A DNA stretch of 64,000 nucleotides from Lachnospiraceae bacterium (GCA_910575555.1 CAJTFX010000019.1:1-64000); one strand, 5' to 3'. Positions 1-9,302 are shown, numbered from the stretch's first letter. Numbers and translations are program-made. Notes: generated by a model from the sequence alone, not told the origin.

Positions 1-98
1 CTCACGGCGGACACCCTTGCTGTTCAGCTATGTGCTTCCTTGTTGCCTAGGCGCACTCGGGACTTTCACCCGTTAGAGCCCGCCCATGGCGGGCAAAC
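1..98 (-). mobile_element. Group IIC intron, 5' end (partial, continues beyond window)
   Basis: Read on the minus strand from base 98, the sequence starts GTTTGCCCGCCATGGGC, then has GGGTGAAAGTCCCG and AGGGTGTCCGCCGTGAG. These match, in order, the start and domain I landmarks of bacterial group IIC introns as I remember them from the Oceanobacillus iheyensis intron (GUGUGCCCGGCAUGGG, GGGUGAGAGUCCCG, AAGGGUGUCCG). Bases 78-84 and 88-94 pair as a GC-rich hairpin at the intron start. The intron lies directly after a terminator hairpin (106-130), the known preferred site of class C introns. The reverse transcriptase/maturase ORF, if present, would be left of the window. The exact 5' splice site is inferred. 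Confidence 0.75.
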
Positions 99-105
99 AA
101 AAATA

Positions 106-130
106 CTATGAAAGCCCTTGGCTTCCATAG
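106..130 (-). terminator. Intrinsic terminator interrupted by the group IIC intron
   Basis: On the minus strand an 11-bp stem (bases 130-120 with 116-106, one G-T pair, loop of 3) is followed by TATTTTT and then by the intron. This is probably the terminator of the tatD-containing transcript, now separated from tatD by the foldback element at 208-458. Confidence 0.65.
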
Positions 131-207
131 CATGGATGGCCATGCGGCCTGTCGTACGACAAGCTAAGCAAGATGGAAGTTTATTATGAACATTTTCAAA
201 CACATAC

Positions 208-458
208 AGTACCACAACGAACAATCTATATTTCGATACACAGGAACTACCGGAGTGCCCTTTGGCTAAACAAACGGTTCATGGGCGTATTGCGTGGCGG
301 CGAAATCCACTGCTTACGGAGACTTAGGAAGGAAGGCTTTCCTGACTTCCTTAGACGCAGTTCGCAGTTAGTTCGCCGGAACGCTGCCCGGTTTGTGTGT
401 CAAAGGGCACTCCGGTAGTTCTGTCCGTAGCCAAATATAATACGTTCGTTGTAGTACT
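208..458. mobile_element. Foldback / MITE-like near-palindromic element
   Basis: The segment is almost entirely self-complementary. Outer arms 208-222 and 444-458 match at 14 of 15 positions, and arms 244-264 and 401-421 match perfectly over 21 bp. Shorter complementary blocks nest inside in register: 270-275/391-396, 283-286/386-389, 299-304/372-377, 309-313/364-368, 326-331/346-351. No convincing gene lies inside; the 81-codon plus-strand frame is a by-product of the palindrome. Target-site duplications are not clear. It could be a non-autonomous transposable element, or a long structured RNA between tatD and its terminator. Confidence 0.6.
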
Positions 459-479
459 AAGAGGCTGCCGGCAAAGCTG

Positions 480-1256
480 CTACTTCACCTTCCGGAACAA
501 CCTTCTGGCATTTTCTCTGGTGACTGCCTCCACTTCCTCCTGAGAAATTCCTCTGAGTTCTGCAATTTCCCGGGCCACATAGGGCAGGTTCAGAGAAGAG
601 TTCCGCTTTCCCCGCTCCGGTTCTGGCGACAGGTAAGGGCAGTCTGTCTCCAAAAGAATCTGCTCTAACGGAAGCTTTGCAGCCACTTCTTTTAATTTTT
701 TGGCATTTTTAAAGGTCACCACGCCGCCGATTCCAATGTAATATCCCATTCTGACATATTCTTCTGCCATTTCCAGGGAATAAGAAAAACAGTGGATCAC
801 GCCGGGAATCTCCTCCCCATGGATGCCCTGCACCAGTTTTAACGTGTCCTCCGCCGCGTCTCTGGAATGTATAATCACCGGAAGGCCCTCTTCTCTGGCA
901 AGCTCCATCTGCCTGCAGAACCAGTAACGCTGGCTGCGTTTTACCTCTTCGTCTTTATCCCAGTAATAATCCAGTCCGATTTCACCTATGGCGGCTATTT
1001 TCGGCAGCCTGCTTGTCTGCTGCATCCATTCATAGACTTCCTCATTCAAATCACTGATATTACTGGGATGAATTCCTACGGCCCCGTAAATGAAATCATA
1101 CGCATTTGCCAGAGCAACGGTCTTTTGGGTTCCTTTTAAATCAGAACCCACATTTACAATCGTCTCTATTCCCTGCTCCTGCATGGAGGACAGCAGTTTT
1201 TCTCTGTCACTGTCAAACCTTTCGTCGTCATAATGGGCATGGCTTTCAAAAATCAT
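480..1256 (-). CDS. tatD: TatD family metal-dependent DNase
   Basis: 258-residue amidohydrolase-fold nuclease, the usual TatD length. Metal-binding residues are in their expected places: HAH near the N-terminus (ESHAHYDDERF), the Glu of GEIGLDYYWD, His in VIIHSRDA and IHCFSYS, and Asp in LETDCPYLSPEP. TatD proteins are cytoplasmic Mg-dependent 3'-5' exonucleases or endonucleases linked to DNA repair and turnover. The ATG overlaps the stop of the upstream GGDEF gene (ATGA), so the two are translationally coupled. In many Firmicutes tatD is near metG, as here (GGDEF and metG lie just upstream). Downstream is the foldback element and terminator. Confidence 0.93.
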   Translation of the reverse strand: MIFESHAHYDDERFDSDREKLLSSMQEQGIETIVNVGSDLKGTQKTVALANAYDFIYGAVGIHPSNISDLNEEVYEWMQQTSRLPKIAAIGEIGLDYYWDKDEEVKRSQRYWFCRQMELAREEGLPVIIHSRDAAEDTLKLVQGIHGEEIPGVIHCFSYSLEMAEEYVRMGYYIGIGGVVTFKNAKKLKEVAAKLPLEQILLETDCPYLSPEPERGKRNSSLNLPYVAREIAELRGISQEEVEAVTRENARRLFRKVK

Positions 1257-2878
1257 ACTATCACGCTTTCTGCATTCTCTTCATTTCTATGTATCAGGCA
1301 GATACTGTTTTTCTTTTTCTTTTTTACACAGTACAATGCTTTGTCTGCTGCACAGAGATAATCCCACATACGATGCTGATGCTCAGGAATACCGCTGCGG
1401 ATTCCCTGGGAAATTGTCAGATATTCGGATTCCTGAGATTCTTTATGCTCCAGTTTCAAATCCAGAACCTTCTGCCGAAGCTCTTTTGACAGACTTAAAA
1501 TCTCTTCGTCGGTCTTTCCGTAATAAATAACAATGAATTCATCTCCGCCGTACCGGGCGCAGAAAATATTTTGATCCCGCTGCATCAGTCCGCCCAATAT
1601 TTTCCCAATCTCTTTCAGGCAGTCGTCTCCTGCCTGATGCCCATAGGTATCATTATATTGTTTAAAATAATCCACATCAAAAATTTCCACGGAAAGCATA
1701 TCCTGTCTTTCTCTGGCTTTGTCAAAAATCTTTCCGGTATAATCATTCAGCTTGTAACGGTTGGCAAGGCCTGTTAAGGCATCTTTTTCAGAACGCTCCT
1801 GAAGAATCTGTTTCTCCTTCAGCAGCTCTTTTTCTTTTTTCCTGGCCCGTTCCAGGCTGAACCGAAGCTCTGTGGCCCGATGAAAAACGCTTACGCCTTC
1901 TTCTTTCAAGATTTCACTCTCTTCATAAAGCCTGGCGCATACTTCCAGATAATTTTCCCGATCCTGCACAGCGCGGTAATATACCGCCTGACGGCGCAAA
2001 AGCTCAATTTTCAGATTTGTAATTCCGGATTCCTCCGCCATCCGATCCAGCTTTGGAAATACTTTCTCAAGTTCCTGGTATTTTTTGATTTCCAGAAGAA
2101 AATCCAGAAAATCAAAAACATCCTCATGGCTGTCTATCAGCGTTTGAAATCCTTTCAAGTTTTGGACGATATTCTCAATATACTGATCCCGCTCCTGCCA
2201 GCGGCCCTGCTCATGACGTATCTTTGCAGACAGTCCCCGGGTCATAAAATAATTAAACTCCGCTTCTTTGCCTGCCTGGTGGATTTTCTCTTCGTATTCC
2301 TCGGCCTCTTTCAGATTTTTCCGAAAAAGACTGCACCTTCCCAGGGAAGCATAGGCAGTAGCCAGATTTATTTTTCCAAAGAAATCATCCCTGTAATTCC
2401 AGAAAGTCTGCGATGCCTTTTTCAGATAATGAACCGCTGCATCGTATTCTCCAAAGGACATATACAGCCTTCCCACGTTGCTGTTTACAAGGGCTGTTTC
2501 ATAAGGATATTCATATTTTTTCCCATAAGCAAGGGCTGTAATATACTGATCCAGCGCAACTGTGGCATTTCCCCTGTTTACAGCGTCAATTCCCATGGCA
2601 TTGTGGGAACGCACCAACAGTCTCCACTGGGATGCTTCCCGCTGATTCACAATTCCCTCGGTTAAGCTGTTAATCATGTTCTGATAATCATTCAGGCAGA
2701 AATACCCTTCTGCCTGATAATAGCAGGCAAAGCCCAGAAGATAGGAATCCCTGCTGTCTCTTCCTATCTTGATGAGCTTTTTACAATTCTCCATATACGC
2801 TCCGCCTTTTCTGCAACGGCACTCTGCAATCTCTTTTACCAGTTCTCGGATCTCTCCGCCATAACCTGTAAAATCCAT
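1253..2878 (-). CDS. GGDEF domain protein with TPR-like N-terminus (putative diguanylate cyclase)
   Basis: About 541 residues starting at MDFTGYG, chosen because GGAGG lies just upstream of this ATG; a longer frame reaching 2914 has no such site. Residues ~30-330 are helical TPR-like repeats without membrane segments. A coiled coil of Lys/Glu follows, then a GGDEF domain with an intact RYGGDEF signature, so cyclic-di-GMP synthesis is plausible. No RxxD inhibitory site is visible five residues before the signature. Probably cytosolic, with the TPR array sensing a protein or peptide partner. It lies between metG and tatD and overlaps tatD by 4 nt. Confidence 0.88.
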   Translation of the reverse strand: MDFTGYGGEIRELVKEIAECRCRKGGAYMENCKKLIKIGRDSRDSYLLGFACYYQAEGYFCLNDYQNMINSLTEGIVNQREASQWRLLVRSHNAMGIDAVNRGNATVALDQYITALAYGKKYEYPYETALVNSNVGRLYMSFGEYDAAVHYLKKASQTFWNYRDDFFGKINLATAYASLGRCSLFRKNLKEAEEYEEKIHQAGKEAEFNYFMTRGLSAKIRHEQGRWQERDQYIENIVQNLKGFQTLIDSHEDVFDFLDFLLEIKKYQELEKVFPKLDRMAEESGITNLKIELLRRQAVYYRAVQDRENYLEVCARLYEESEILKEEGVSVFHRATELRFSLERARKKEKELLKEKQILQERSEKDALTGLANRYKLNDYTGKIFDKARERQDMLSVEIFDVDYFKQYNDTYGHQAGDDCLKEIGKILGGLMQRDQNIFCARYGGDEFIVIYYGKTDEEILSLSKELRQKVLDLKLEHKESQESEYLTISQGIRSGIPEHQHRMWDYLCAADKALYCVKKKKKNSICLIHRNEENAESVIV

Positions 2879-2930
2879 TCTTTTCCTCCATTTATAATTT
2901 TGCCTGCAAATCATTTGGCTTACGGATATA

Positions 2931-4895
2931 TCAGCAGATTTCCGCTCCGGAAGGCATATCCTTCTCCGGCGCTACCAGTGCCAGTTCACCGTTTTCATTC
3001 TCTGCGCACAGAAGCATTCCCTCAGACAATACTCCCGCCAGTTTTGCAGGCTTCAGATTTACCAGTACCATTACTTTTTTGCCCACCATTTCTTCCGGTG
3101 TGTAATATTTCCGGATACCGGACACAATCTGTTTCACCTGGCTTCCAATCTGCACCTGGGAACAGAGCAGCTTCTTGGATTTGGCAACCGCTTCACAGGC
3201 GATGATTTTACCTACCTGAAACTGCATTTTCATAAAATCATCATACTCGATTTCTGCTTTCGGCTCCAGATCAATGCCCGCCTCCTCCGGCTCCTTCTCT
3301 TCCTCCTGATCCGGATACAGTTCCTCCACTTTTGCAAATACATCTTCTAATTTCATCCGTTCGAACAGAATTTCCGGCTGAGACGTTACTTTTGTTCCGC
3401 TTCCGTAATGGCCGAAGCTGTCCAGTTCATCAAAGGGCACCTCAAATGCATTTAACTGAGAGAGGATTTTCTCAGAGGTTTCCGGCATAAAGCTCTTTAA
3501 CAGGCTTGCTCCTATGGCAATGCTTTCCACCAGGTTATACAAAACCGTTGCCAACCGGGGTTTGGATGCCTCCTCTTTGGCCAGAATCCAGGGCGTAGTC
3601 TCGTCGATATATTTATTGCAGCGTTTAAACATGTTAAATATTTCTGTCAGAGCGTCGGCTACCCGAAGCTCGTCCATCTTAGCGGTTACCGTTTTCACTG
3701 TGCCGGTTACCACACGTTTCAAGTCCTCGTCCACATCCTCCGTCACATTTTCATTGGTCACCACACCGTCAAAATACTTGTTGCTCATGGAAATGGTTCG
3801 GTTCACCAGATTTCCCAGGGTATTGGCCAAATCGGAATTGCGCCGCTCTGTCACCAGCTCCCAGGAAATCACGCCGTCATTGTCAAAAGGCATTTCATGA
3901 AGCAGGTAATAACGGATGGCGTCTACGCCAAACACCTTCGTCATATCATCTGCATAGAGCACATTTCCCTTGGATTTGCTCATCTTGCCGTCTCCCTGAA
4001 GCAGCCAGGGATGTCCGAAAATCTGTTTCGGCAGCGGCAGTTCCAGAGCCATCAGAAAAATCGGCCAGTAAATGGTATGGAACCGGATAATGTCTTTTCC
4101 AATCAAATGCAGCTCCGCCGGCCAGTTTTTCAGGAACAATTCACTGGAATCCCCTTCTGCGCTGTAGCCTATCTTGGTAATATAGTTGCTGAGCGCGTCC
4201 AGCCATACATAGATCACATGCTTCGGGTCAAAATCCACCGGAATTCCCCAGCTGAAGGAAGTTCGGGATACACACAAATCCTGAAGCCCCGGCAGAAGGA
4301 AATTGTTCATCATTTCATTCTTGCGGGACACCGGCTGAATAAATTCCGGATGGGTATTGATATGCTCAATCAGACGGTCTGCATAGTTGCTCATTTTAAA
4401 GAAATAAGCCTCCTCTTTGGCCGGCTGAACCTCTCCGCCGCAGTCCGGGCACTTGCCGTCTGCCAACTGGGATTCTGTCCAGAAGGATTCGCAGGGAGTA
4501 CAGTACAGCCCCTCATAGGCTCCCTTGTAAATATCTCCTTTGTCGTACAGCTTCTTGAATATTTTTGCCACCTGTTCTTCGTGATCTTTATCTGTAGTCC
4601 GGACAAAACTGTCATAAGAGGAATTCATCAAATCCCAAATGTCTTTCACAGTTCCGGCAACCTTGTCCACATACTCCTTGGGGGTGATTCCGGCTTCCTC
4701 CGCCTTGATCTGAATCTTCTGTCCATGCTCATCCGTTCCGGTCTGAAAATAGACGTCATACCCCTGCTGACGTTTAAACCGGGCAATGCTGTCTGCCAGT
4801 ACTATCTCATAGGTATTTCCAATATGCGGTTTCCCTGAGGTGTAGGCAATTGCCGTGGTCATATAAAATTTACTTTTACTGCATTTTGTACACAT
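2931..4895 (-). CDS. metG: Methionyl-tRNA synthetase
   Basis: About 654 residues. Charges tRNA-Met in the cytosol. The class I HIGH-type motif is GKPHIGNTYE and the KMSKS loop is DGKMSKSKGNV. A zinc knuckle with CTPC and CPDC pairs lies near residues 125-145. The C-terminal ~110 residues (FMKMQFQVGKI... VSGIRKYY) are the Trbp111-like tRNA-binding domain that supports dimerisation. Start chosen at MCTKCSKSKF because AAGGAGG lies 8 nt upstream; the frame opens 11 codons earlier at 4928 without a ribosome site. Confidence 0.97.
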   Translation of the reverse strand: MCTKCSKSKFYMTTAIAYTSGKPHIGNTYEIVLADSIARFKRQQGYDVYFQTGTDEHGQKIQIKAEEAGITPKEYVDKVAGTVKDIWDLMNSSYDSFVRTTDKDHEEQVAKIFKKLYDKGDIYKGAYEGLYCTPCESFWTESQLADGKCPDCGGEVQPAKEEAYFFKMSNYADRLIEHINTHPEFIQPVSRKNEMMNNFLLPGLQDLCVSRTSFSWGIPVDFDPKHVIYVWLDALSNYITKIGYSAEGDSSELFLKNWPAELHLIGKDIIRFHTIYWPIFLMALELPLPKQIFGHPWLLQGDGKMSKSKGNVLYADDMTKVFGVDAIRYYLLHEMPFDNDGVISWELVTERRNSDLANTLGNLVNRTISMSNKYFDGVVTNENVTEDVDEDLKRVVTGTVKTVTAKMDELRVADALTEIFNMFKRCNKYIDETTPWILAKEEASKPRLATVLYNLVESIAIGASLLKSFMPETSEKILSQLNAFEVPFDELDSFGHYGSGTKVTSQPEILFERMKLEDVFAKVEELYPDQEEEKEPEEAGIDLEPKAEIEYDDFMKMQFQVGKIIACEAVAKSKKLLCSQVQIGSQVKQIVSGIRKYYTPEEMVGKKVMVLVNLKPAKLAGVLSEGMLLCAENENGELALVAPEKDMPSGAEIC

Positions 4896-4960
4896 ATTCA
4901 ATGCCTCCTTATTAACAAAGACTACCATAGAAACGCCGGAAAGTCAAAAAAAATGAGCTT

Positions 4961-6307
4961 TTACCGTTCAAATCCATGCATCCAGTCTGCTTTTAAAAAA
5001 TAAATCAGGAAAATAATGGAGCTGAGGCTCCAGGTCAGCGGATAAGCCCAGAATACCGTACGGATGACTGGCACAATTTTCACTGCTATTGTAATATAGC
5101 TGATCCGGATCACGCACCAGCACACCAGCATTACCACCATAGGCACCATGGATTTCCCGGCTCCCCGGAAGATTCCCGCCAGACAGTGGGAAAAGGCCAG
5201 CAGAAAATAAAACAGCGTCACCGTTCTTGCCTGAGTGGTTCCATACAAAACCACCTCCGGATTGGTGTCAAAGGCGCGAACCAGTGAGGGAATAAAAATA
5301 TAAACAAAGATTCCCACCAGTTCCGCCGTGATTATGGAGCAGATAATTCCGAATCTGGCGCCCTTTTTTACCCGCTCATATTTCTTTGCCCCCAGGTTCT
5401 GTCCAATAAAAGTAGTCATGGCAAGGGTAAAACAGGTAATGGGCAGAAAACCGAAGCCTTCAATTTTGGAATATGCTCCGCAGCCTGCAACGGCAGTCAT
5501 GCCAAACACATTGATGTTGGACTGAACCACCACATTGGCCAGCGCAATAATGGAATTCTGAACGCCCGCCGGAAGGCCGTTGGAAATAATCTGGCTCATC
5601 ATACTTCGGTCAAACCGGATTTTCTTCAGTTCAAGCCTGTATTCCTCTTTCGTCCGCATCAGCCGCGCCAGACATAAGAATGCGCTGACAAACTGGGAAA
5701 TAATGGTTGCAAAAGCCGCCGCCCCTACTCCCATTCCCAGTACGGCAATAAACAGCAGATCCAAAATCACATTGGTCACAGAAGAAATAATCAGATAGTA
5801 AAGCGGATGCTTGCTGTCTCCCACTGACTGCAGGATTCCTACAAACACATTATACATGACAAATCCCATGGAACCTGCAAAATAAATTCTGAAATACAAT
5901 ACAGAATTAGGGAACACCGACTCCGGCGTCCCCATCCACTGCAATATCTGCGGGGTTATCATGACCCCTGCCAGGGTCAGGAATACTCCTGACGCCAGTC
6001 CCAGCGCCACAAGCGTATGTACCGCCCTGGAAATCTCATCGGAACTCCTGGCGCCGTAATAGCGGGCAATCACCACTCCGGCGCCCATGGCAATTCCGCT
6101 GAAAAATCCCACCAGCAGAAAAATCAGATTGCCGGAAGAACTGACCGCTGCCAAAGCGTCGCTGCCCACAAAATTTCCTACAATCAGAGAATCTGCCGTA
6201 TTATAAAGCTGCTGAAATAAATTACCCAGAAAAATCGGCACGGCAAAGGCGATAATCTTTTTCCATATGCTTCCCTCTGTCAGCAGCGTAGATTCACTAT
6301 TTGGCAT
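4961..6307 (-). CDS. MATE family multidrug/cation antiporter
   Basis: About 448 residues with twelve predicted membrane helices in two related halves, typical of MATE exporters. The N-terminal region (GSIWKKIIAFAVPIFLGNLFQQLYNTADSLIVG, read in parts) and the recurrent FQQLYNTADS/VG signature identify the NorM/DinF-like group common in Clostridia. It would export cationic compounds using a Na+ or H+ gradient. Start chosen at MPNSEST because AAGGAG lies 7 nt upstream; a TTG two codons earlier is less likely. The substrate cannot be read from sequence. Confidence 0.92.
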   Translation of the reverse strand: MPNSESTLLTEGSIWKKIIAFAVPIFLGNLFQQLYNTADSLIVGNFVGSDALAAVSSSGNLIFLLVGFFSGIAMGAGVVIARYYGARSSDEISRAVHTLVALGLASGVFLTLAGVMITPQILQWMGTPESVFPNSVLYFRIYFAGSMGFVMYNVFVGILQSVGDSKHPLYYLIISSVTNVILDLLFIAVLGMGVGAAAFATIISQFVSAFLCLARLMRTKEEYRLELKKIRFDRSMMSQIISNGLPAGVQNSIIALANVVVQSNINVFGMTAVAGCGAYSKIEGFGFLPITCFTLAMTTFIGQNLGAKKYERVKKGARFGIICSIITAELVGIFVYIFIPSLVRAFDTNPEVVLYGTTQARTVTLFYFLLAFSHCLAGIFRGAGKSMVPMVVMLVCWCVIRISYITIAVKIVPVIRTVFWAYPLTWSLSSIIFLIYFLKADWMHGFER

Positions 6308-6369
6308 AAGCAATCTCCTTTCATGGGTCCTGTTTTATTTGCCCCTCTGTCAGCAGCGGCAGATTCACT
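6273..6369. repeat. Short imperfect direct repeat of the MATE N-terminal coding region
   Basis: Bases 6273-6298, which encode the MATE N-terminus (SESTLLTEG), recur at 6343-6369 in the non-coding gap before the gene, with one substitution and one inserted base. It looks like a small local duplication. Confidence 0.6.
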
Positions 6370-6382
6370 GTCCTGTAGATCG

Positions 6383-6736
6383 TTATACCAGCTGAATCTT
6401 GCAGGAGCCCCGCATTTTCAGCGGACATTCATAGGAGCTTTCCGCTCCGTTATTCGCTATGTAGGAAATGGGGCATTTGCGGCAGTCCCCCACGGTAAAT
6501 TCCCCTAATACTTCAAATTCCAGAACCGCTTTCTTTTTCCCTTCGGGAGAGTATTTCTGATTAATGTTTTTCCAGCTCAAAATCTGGCTGCAGCCTGCAC
6601 ATTTGTCCATTCCCATGGACACCGTCCTGCCGCATGTGGGACAGGAATAATACATCTGATTCATGGAGCCCTTCTGCTCCACTACCTCTGCCGGAAATTG
6701 TCTGATTAATTGCGCTTTAATGTCATCACTGTGCAT
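6383..6736 (-). CDS. Small cysteine-rich zinc-ribbon-like protein, unknown function
   Basis: About 117 residues starting at MHSDDIKAQ, set by AAAGGAGG upstream. Residues ~23-46 hold CPTCGR and CAGC, a zinc-ribbon-like pair of knuckles. The C-terminus has a second Cys cluster (CRKCPISY, CPLKMRGSCKI). No membrane segment. I do not recognise the family. The frame extends 40 codons further upstream but those overlap the 842-residue gene and lack a ribosome site. Metal binding is inferred from the Cys spacing only. Confidence 0.7.
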   Translation of the reverse strand: MHSDDIKAQLIRQFPAEVVEQKGSMNQMYYSCPTCGRTVSMGMDKCAGCSQILSWKNINQKYSPEGKKKAVLEFEVLGEFTVGDCRKCPISYIANNGAESSYECPLKMRGSCKIQLV

Positions 6737-6773
6737 AATGCTCCTCCTTTTTTCTGTGCTGTTTCTATATGTT

Positions 6774-9302
6774 CTATTCAATATACCCCAAAAATATGTT
6801 GCCTGCCTCCTCAAACATGGTGTTGCTGTCCTGACGGCCCATTTTGCGCACCACATTTACATCCGGCTGATACAGCAGAATGTTATGCTCATCATATCCC
6901 ACAATCAGCAGCGCTTCATTGTTTACCATGGCAAATACCGGCGTATTTAAATTGAGGTAATACAATACCTGTTCCACGCTGCATCCGGTAAGATCAAGGA
7001 CTTTTCTGCCGTTCAGCGCTTCGGTTAAGATCTGCCTGGGGGTTTCCCCCTGGGCAATCAAATCGTCCACATCAATGTTGATTTCCTCTGTCCGCAGCAG
7101 ATACGTCAGGCAGCGGGAAGCTGAGCTTTCGCTGACTCCTGCAAGATCCACCTCTCCGGCTCCAATCATTGGCTGAACGCTCTTTCTTCCTCTGCGCCAG
7201 ATGTATTTTTGTTCCTGGCCTACCACAACCCCCATATTCTGATCCGCCAGAACAATGGCTTCTGTCAGTGAAGTGGTGGATAAGAGGATTCTTCCTCCGC
7301 TGTAAATGTAGTAGCTTTCCTGCGCCTTTCCTGTATCCAGCTTTACATTCCGCTTCTCGGTCAATGCAATTTCCTTCGGTATCGTTACCTGCAGCCGCTT
7401 TGGCGATTCTGCGGCCCCCTCCCCCAGAGCAATCTGAACCTGACATTGTTTTTTCTCCGACTGGGATGTTTCTATTGTAATTTTTCTGGCGGATTCCAAC
7501 TGCTGATTTTTAATGGTGTCCTGCTCTACGCTGACGTTGCCGGCCTCTGTCCGGATTTCCCGATCCAGGAAAATTGTATCCCGCTCCACGTAGGCCCTGG
7601 TCACATAAAATCCTTCCTTCTGGTAGTCCTTTACCACCTGGGAATCCTTGTCTACAATGGTTACCCGGTACATGGGAAACCTGGTGTTTCCCGCAGCGTC
7701 AGTGACCACGTCCCCTGCCCTGGCCATGCCGTAGACAAAATCACTTTCCACAAATCCCACGGGCCTTAAGTATTCTCCGCTGCTGCCCTCAATCGTCCTG
7801 GTTTCCTCCCCTTCCAGATCCATGATTTTCAACGTTTCTGTTCTGTCTGTATCCTCTCCTTCCTGCCATGCTATATATCTTCCATTCTCGGACACCGCGA
7901 AGCTTCCCGGCTTCAGCCCCTCAATCACCTGCCGGGTCTCCCTGGCATCCAGATCAATCCGGTACAGTACATCCTGTGCCAGAAGATAGAAAATATTCCC
8001 GTCGCTTACATAAAACAATTTTCCCCATTCCGCTTTCAGCATCTCACTGGATTTGTCAAAGGGGATAAACAATATTTCTTCAATGGTATTGCCTACGCTG
8101 TCATAATGAAACACATTGATTCCCGTCTGGCCTTCGTGATTTCCCCGGTTCATGTAACCATACACCACAAAGTCCATACTTCCTGTCTCGTCTATTTTCA
8201 TAATCCGTATCTGATGTCCGGAATGATTCTCCCGCTCGGAAATTCCTTCAGGGCTGCGGAAACTGTATATCTGGGACAGATGGTTATTATCGCTGTTATA
8301 ACTCCACAGTTCCCCTTCCTGTACAAACGCTATGATGTTGCCTTTTTCATTTGCCGAATACTCCACATCTGCAGAGCGAATCCCAAGCATCAGCCGGTTC
8401 TTGTTCACGGTTCCATTTTCTCCCCGGAAAATCTGGTTCATGGTCCGCTCATAATTCAAAAGATACATCCGGCCAATTGCCTGATCGTACCGGACCCGGT
8501 AATACTCCTCCACGTTATAGTATTCCACCTCGCCGTTGTCCCCGGTGGAGGTCAGCACATACTGAAGCACAATTGCATTGTAGGAATCTCCCATTTCCTT
8601 GATGGAGGGCACCGGCGGTTCCAGACGCTCTCCCTCAAAATCCGCCCAGTTTACCTGGCGCAGACTGGAATGAATGGTCACCTTCTGCAGCGTTGTATTG
8701 TCTCCCATCTGATCTGGCTCTAAATAAGTGGCAAGGCTGTCAGAATTCTCTTTTTCAAAGGTCTGCTCATGGAACCTGCTGACAAAATCCAGGGATTCCG
8801 CCACATAATATTTCTGCTCCCTGGCAATTCTGGTATAATAAAAGGCCTGTTTTCCAGAGTATTTTACGGTAAGCGCCAGCACATATTCCGTCTCTTCCTC
8901 CAGAATATTCTGAAACTGCAGGGTAAAGCGCACTTCTCCGTGTTTCCGTGAAAAATTTTCTTCTTTCCCATTTTCAATCAGACGCTCCATGTTCATGGTG
9001 CGCACTTCATAATCTACTTCTTCAATTTCATTCTCATACGTCTTTATCACAACCGGAAGGGACAAATCCTCTTCCAAGGGGGTAATGGTATCGCGCATAC
9101 CCGTTCCGTCCATCTCGGAAGAATAGCCGTACAGCCCATTGATTCTGGTTTCTCCCTGCTGCAGATACACAACGGGAAGAGTGGCCGGAGCCATCTCTGA
9201 GGTCATATCTGTACTGTTTTTATAGCTGAACAATCCGGTGGCTGCCACTGTAATTGCAAAAACTGCCAGAAGCACCACCGTCTTTATGAAACTTTTACGC
9301 AT
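6774..9302 (-). CDS. Large membrane-anchored protein with propeller-like region and degenerate C39 peptidase-like tail
   Basis: 842 residues. An N-terminal segment (residues ~7-25, KTVVLLAVFAITVAATGLF) is a signal anchor, so most of the protein is probably outside the membrane. Residues ~300-560 show repeated strands with read-outs such as GELWSYNSDNNHLSQIYSF and GNIFYLLAQDVLYRIDL, suggesting a beta-propeller. The last ~90 residues (QGETPRQILTEAL, NTPVFAMVNNEALLIVGYDE) resemble the C39-like papain fold, but the usual catalytic Cys-Gly-Pro and the His before VVGYDD are absent, so it is probably not a protease. Its start overlaps the methyltransferase stop by 8 nt. Function unknown. Confidence 0.72.
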   Translation of the reverse strand: MRKSFIKTVVLLAVFAITVAATGLFSYKNSTDMTSEMAPATLPVVYLQQGETRINGLYGYSSEMDGTGMRDTITPLEEDLSLPVVIKTYENEIEEVDYEVRTMNMERLIENGKEENFSRKHGEVRFTLQFQNILEEETEYVLALTVKYSGKQAFYYTRIAREQKYYVAESLDFVSRFHEQTFEKENSDSLATYLEPDQMGDNTTLQKVTIHSSLRQVNWADFEGERLEPPVPSIKEMGDSYNAIVLQYVLTSTGDNGEVEYYNVEEYYRVRYDQAIGRMYLLNYERTMNQIFRGENGTVNKNRLMLGIRSADVEYSANEKGNIIAFVQEGELWSYNSDNNHLSQIYSFRSPEGISERENHSGHQIRIMKIDETGSMDFVVYGYMNRGNHEGQTGINVFHYDSVGNTIEEILFIPFDKSSEMLKAEWGKLFYVSDGNIFYLLAQDVLYRIDLDARETRQVIEGLKPGSFAVSENGRYIAWQEGEDTDRTETLKIMDLEGEETRTIEGSSGEYLRPVGFVESDFVYGMARAGDVVTDAAGNTRFPMYRVTIVDKDSQVVKDYQKEGFYVTRAYVERDTIFLDREIRTEAGNVSVEQDTIKNQQLESARKITIETSQSEKKQCQVQIALGEGAAESPKRLQVTIPKEIALTEKRNVKLDTGKAQESYYIYSGGRILLSTTSLTEAIVLADQNMGVVVGQEQKYIWRRGRKSVQPMIGAGEVDLAGVSESSASRCLTYLLRTEEINIDVDDLIAQGETPRQILTEALNGRKVLDLTGCSVEQVLYYLNLNTPVFAMVNNEALLIVGYDEHNILLYQPDVNVVRKMGRQDSNTMFEEAGNIFLGYIE

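Noticed and set aside
173-418. 81-codon plus-strand ORF
   Set aside because: Lies almost entirely in the foldback element; its composition follows from the palindrome and it has no ribosome site.
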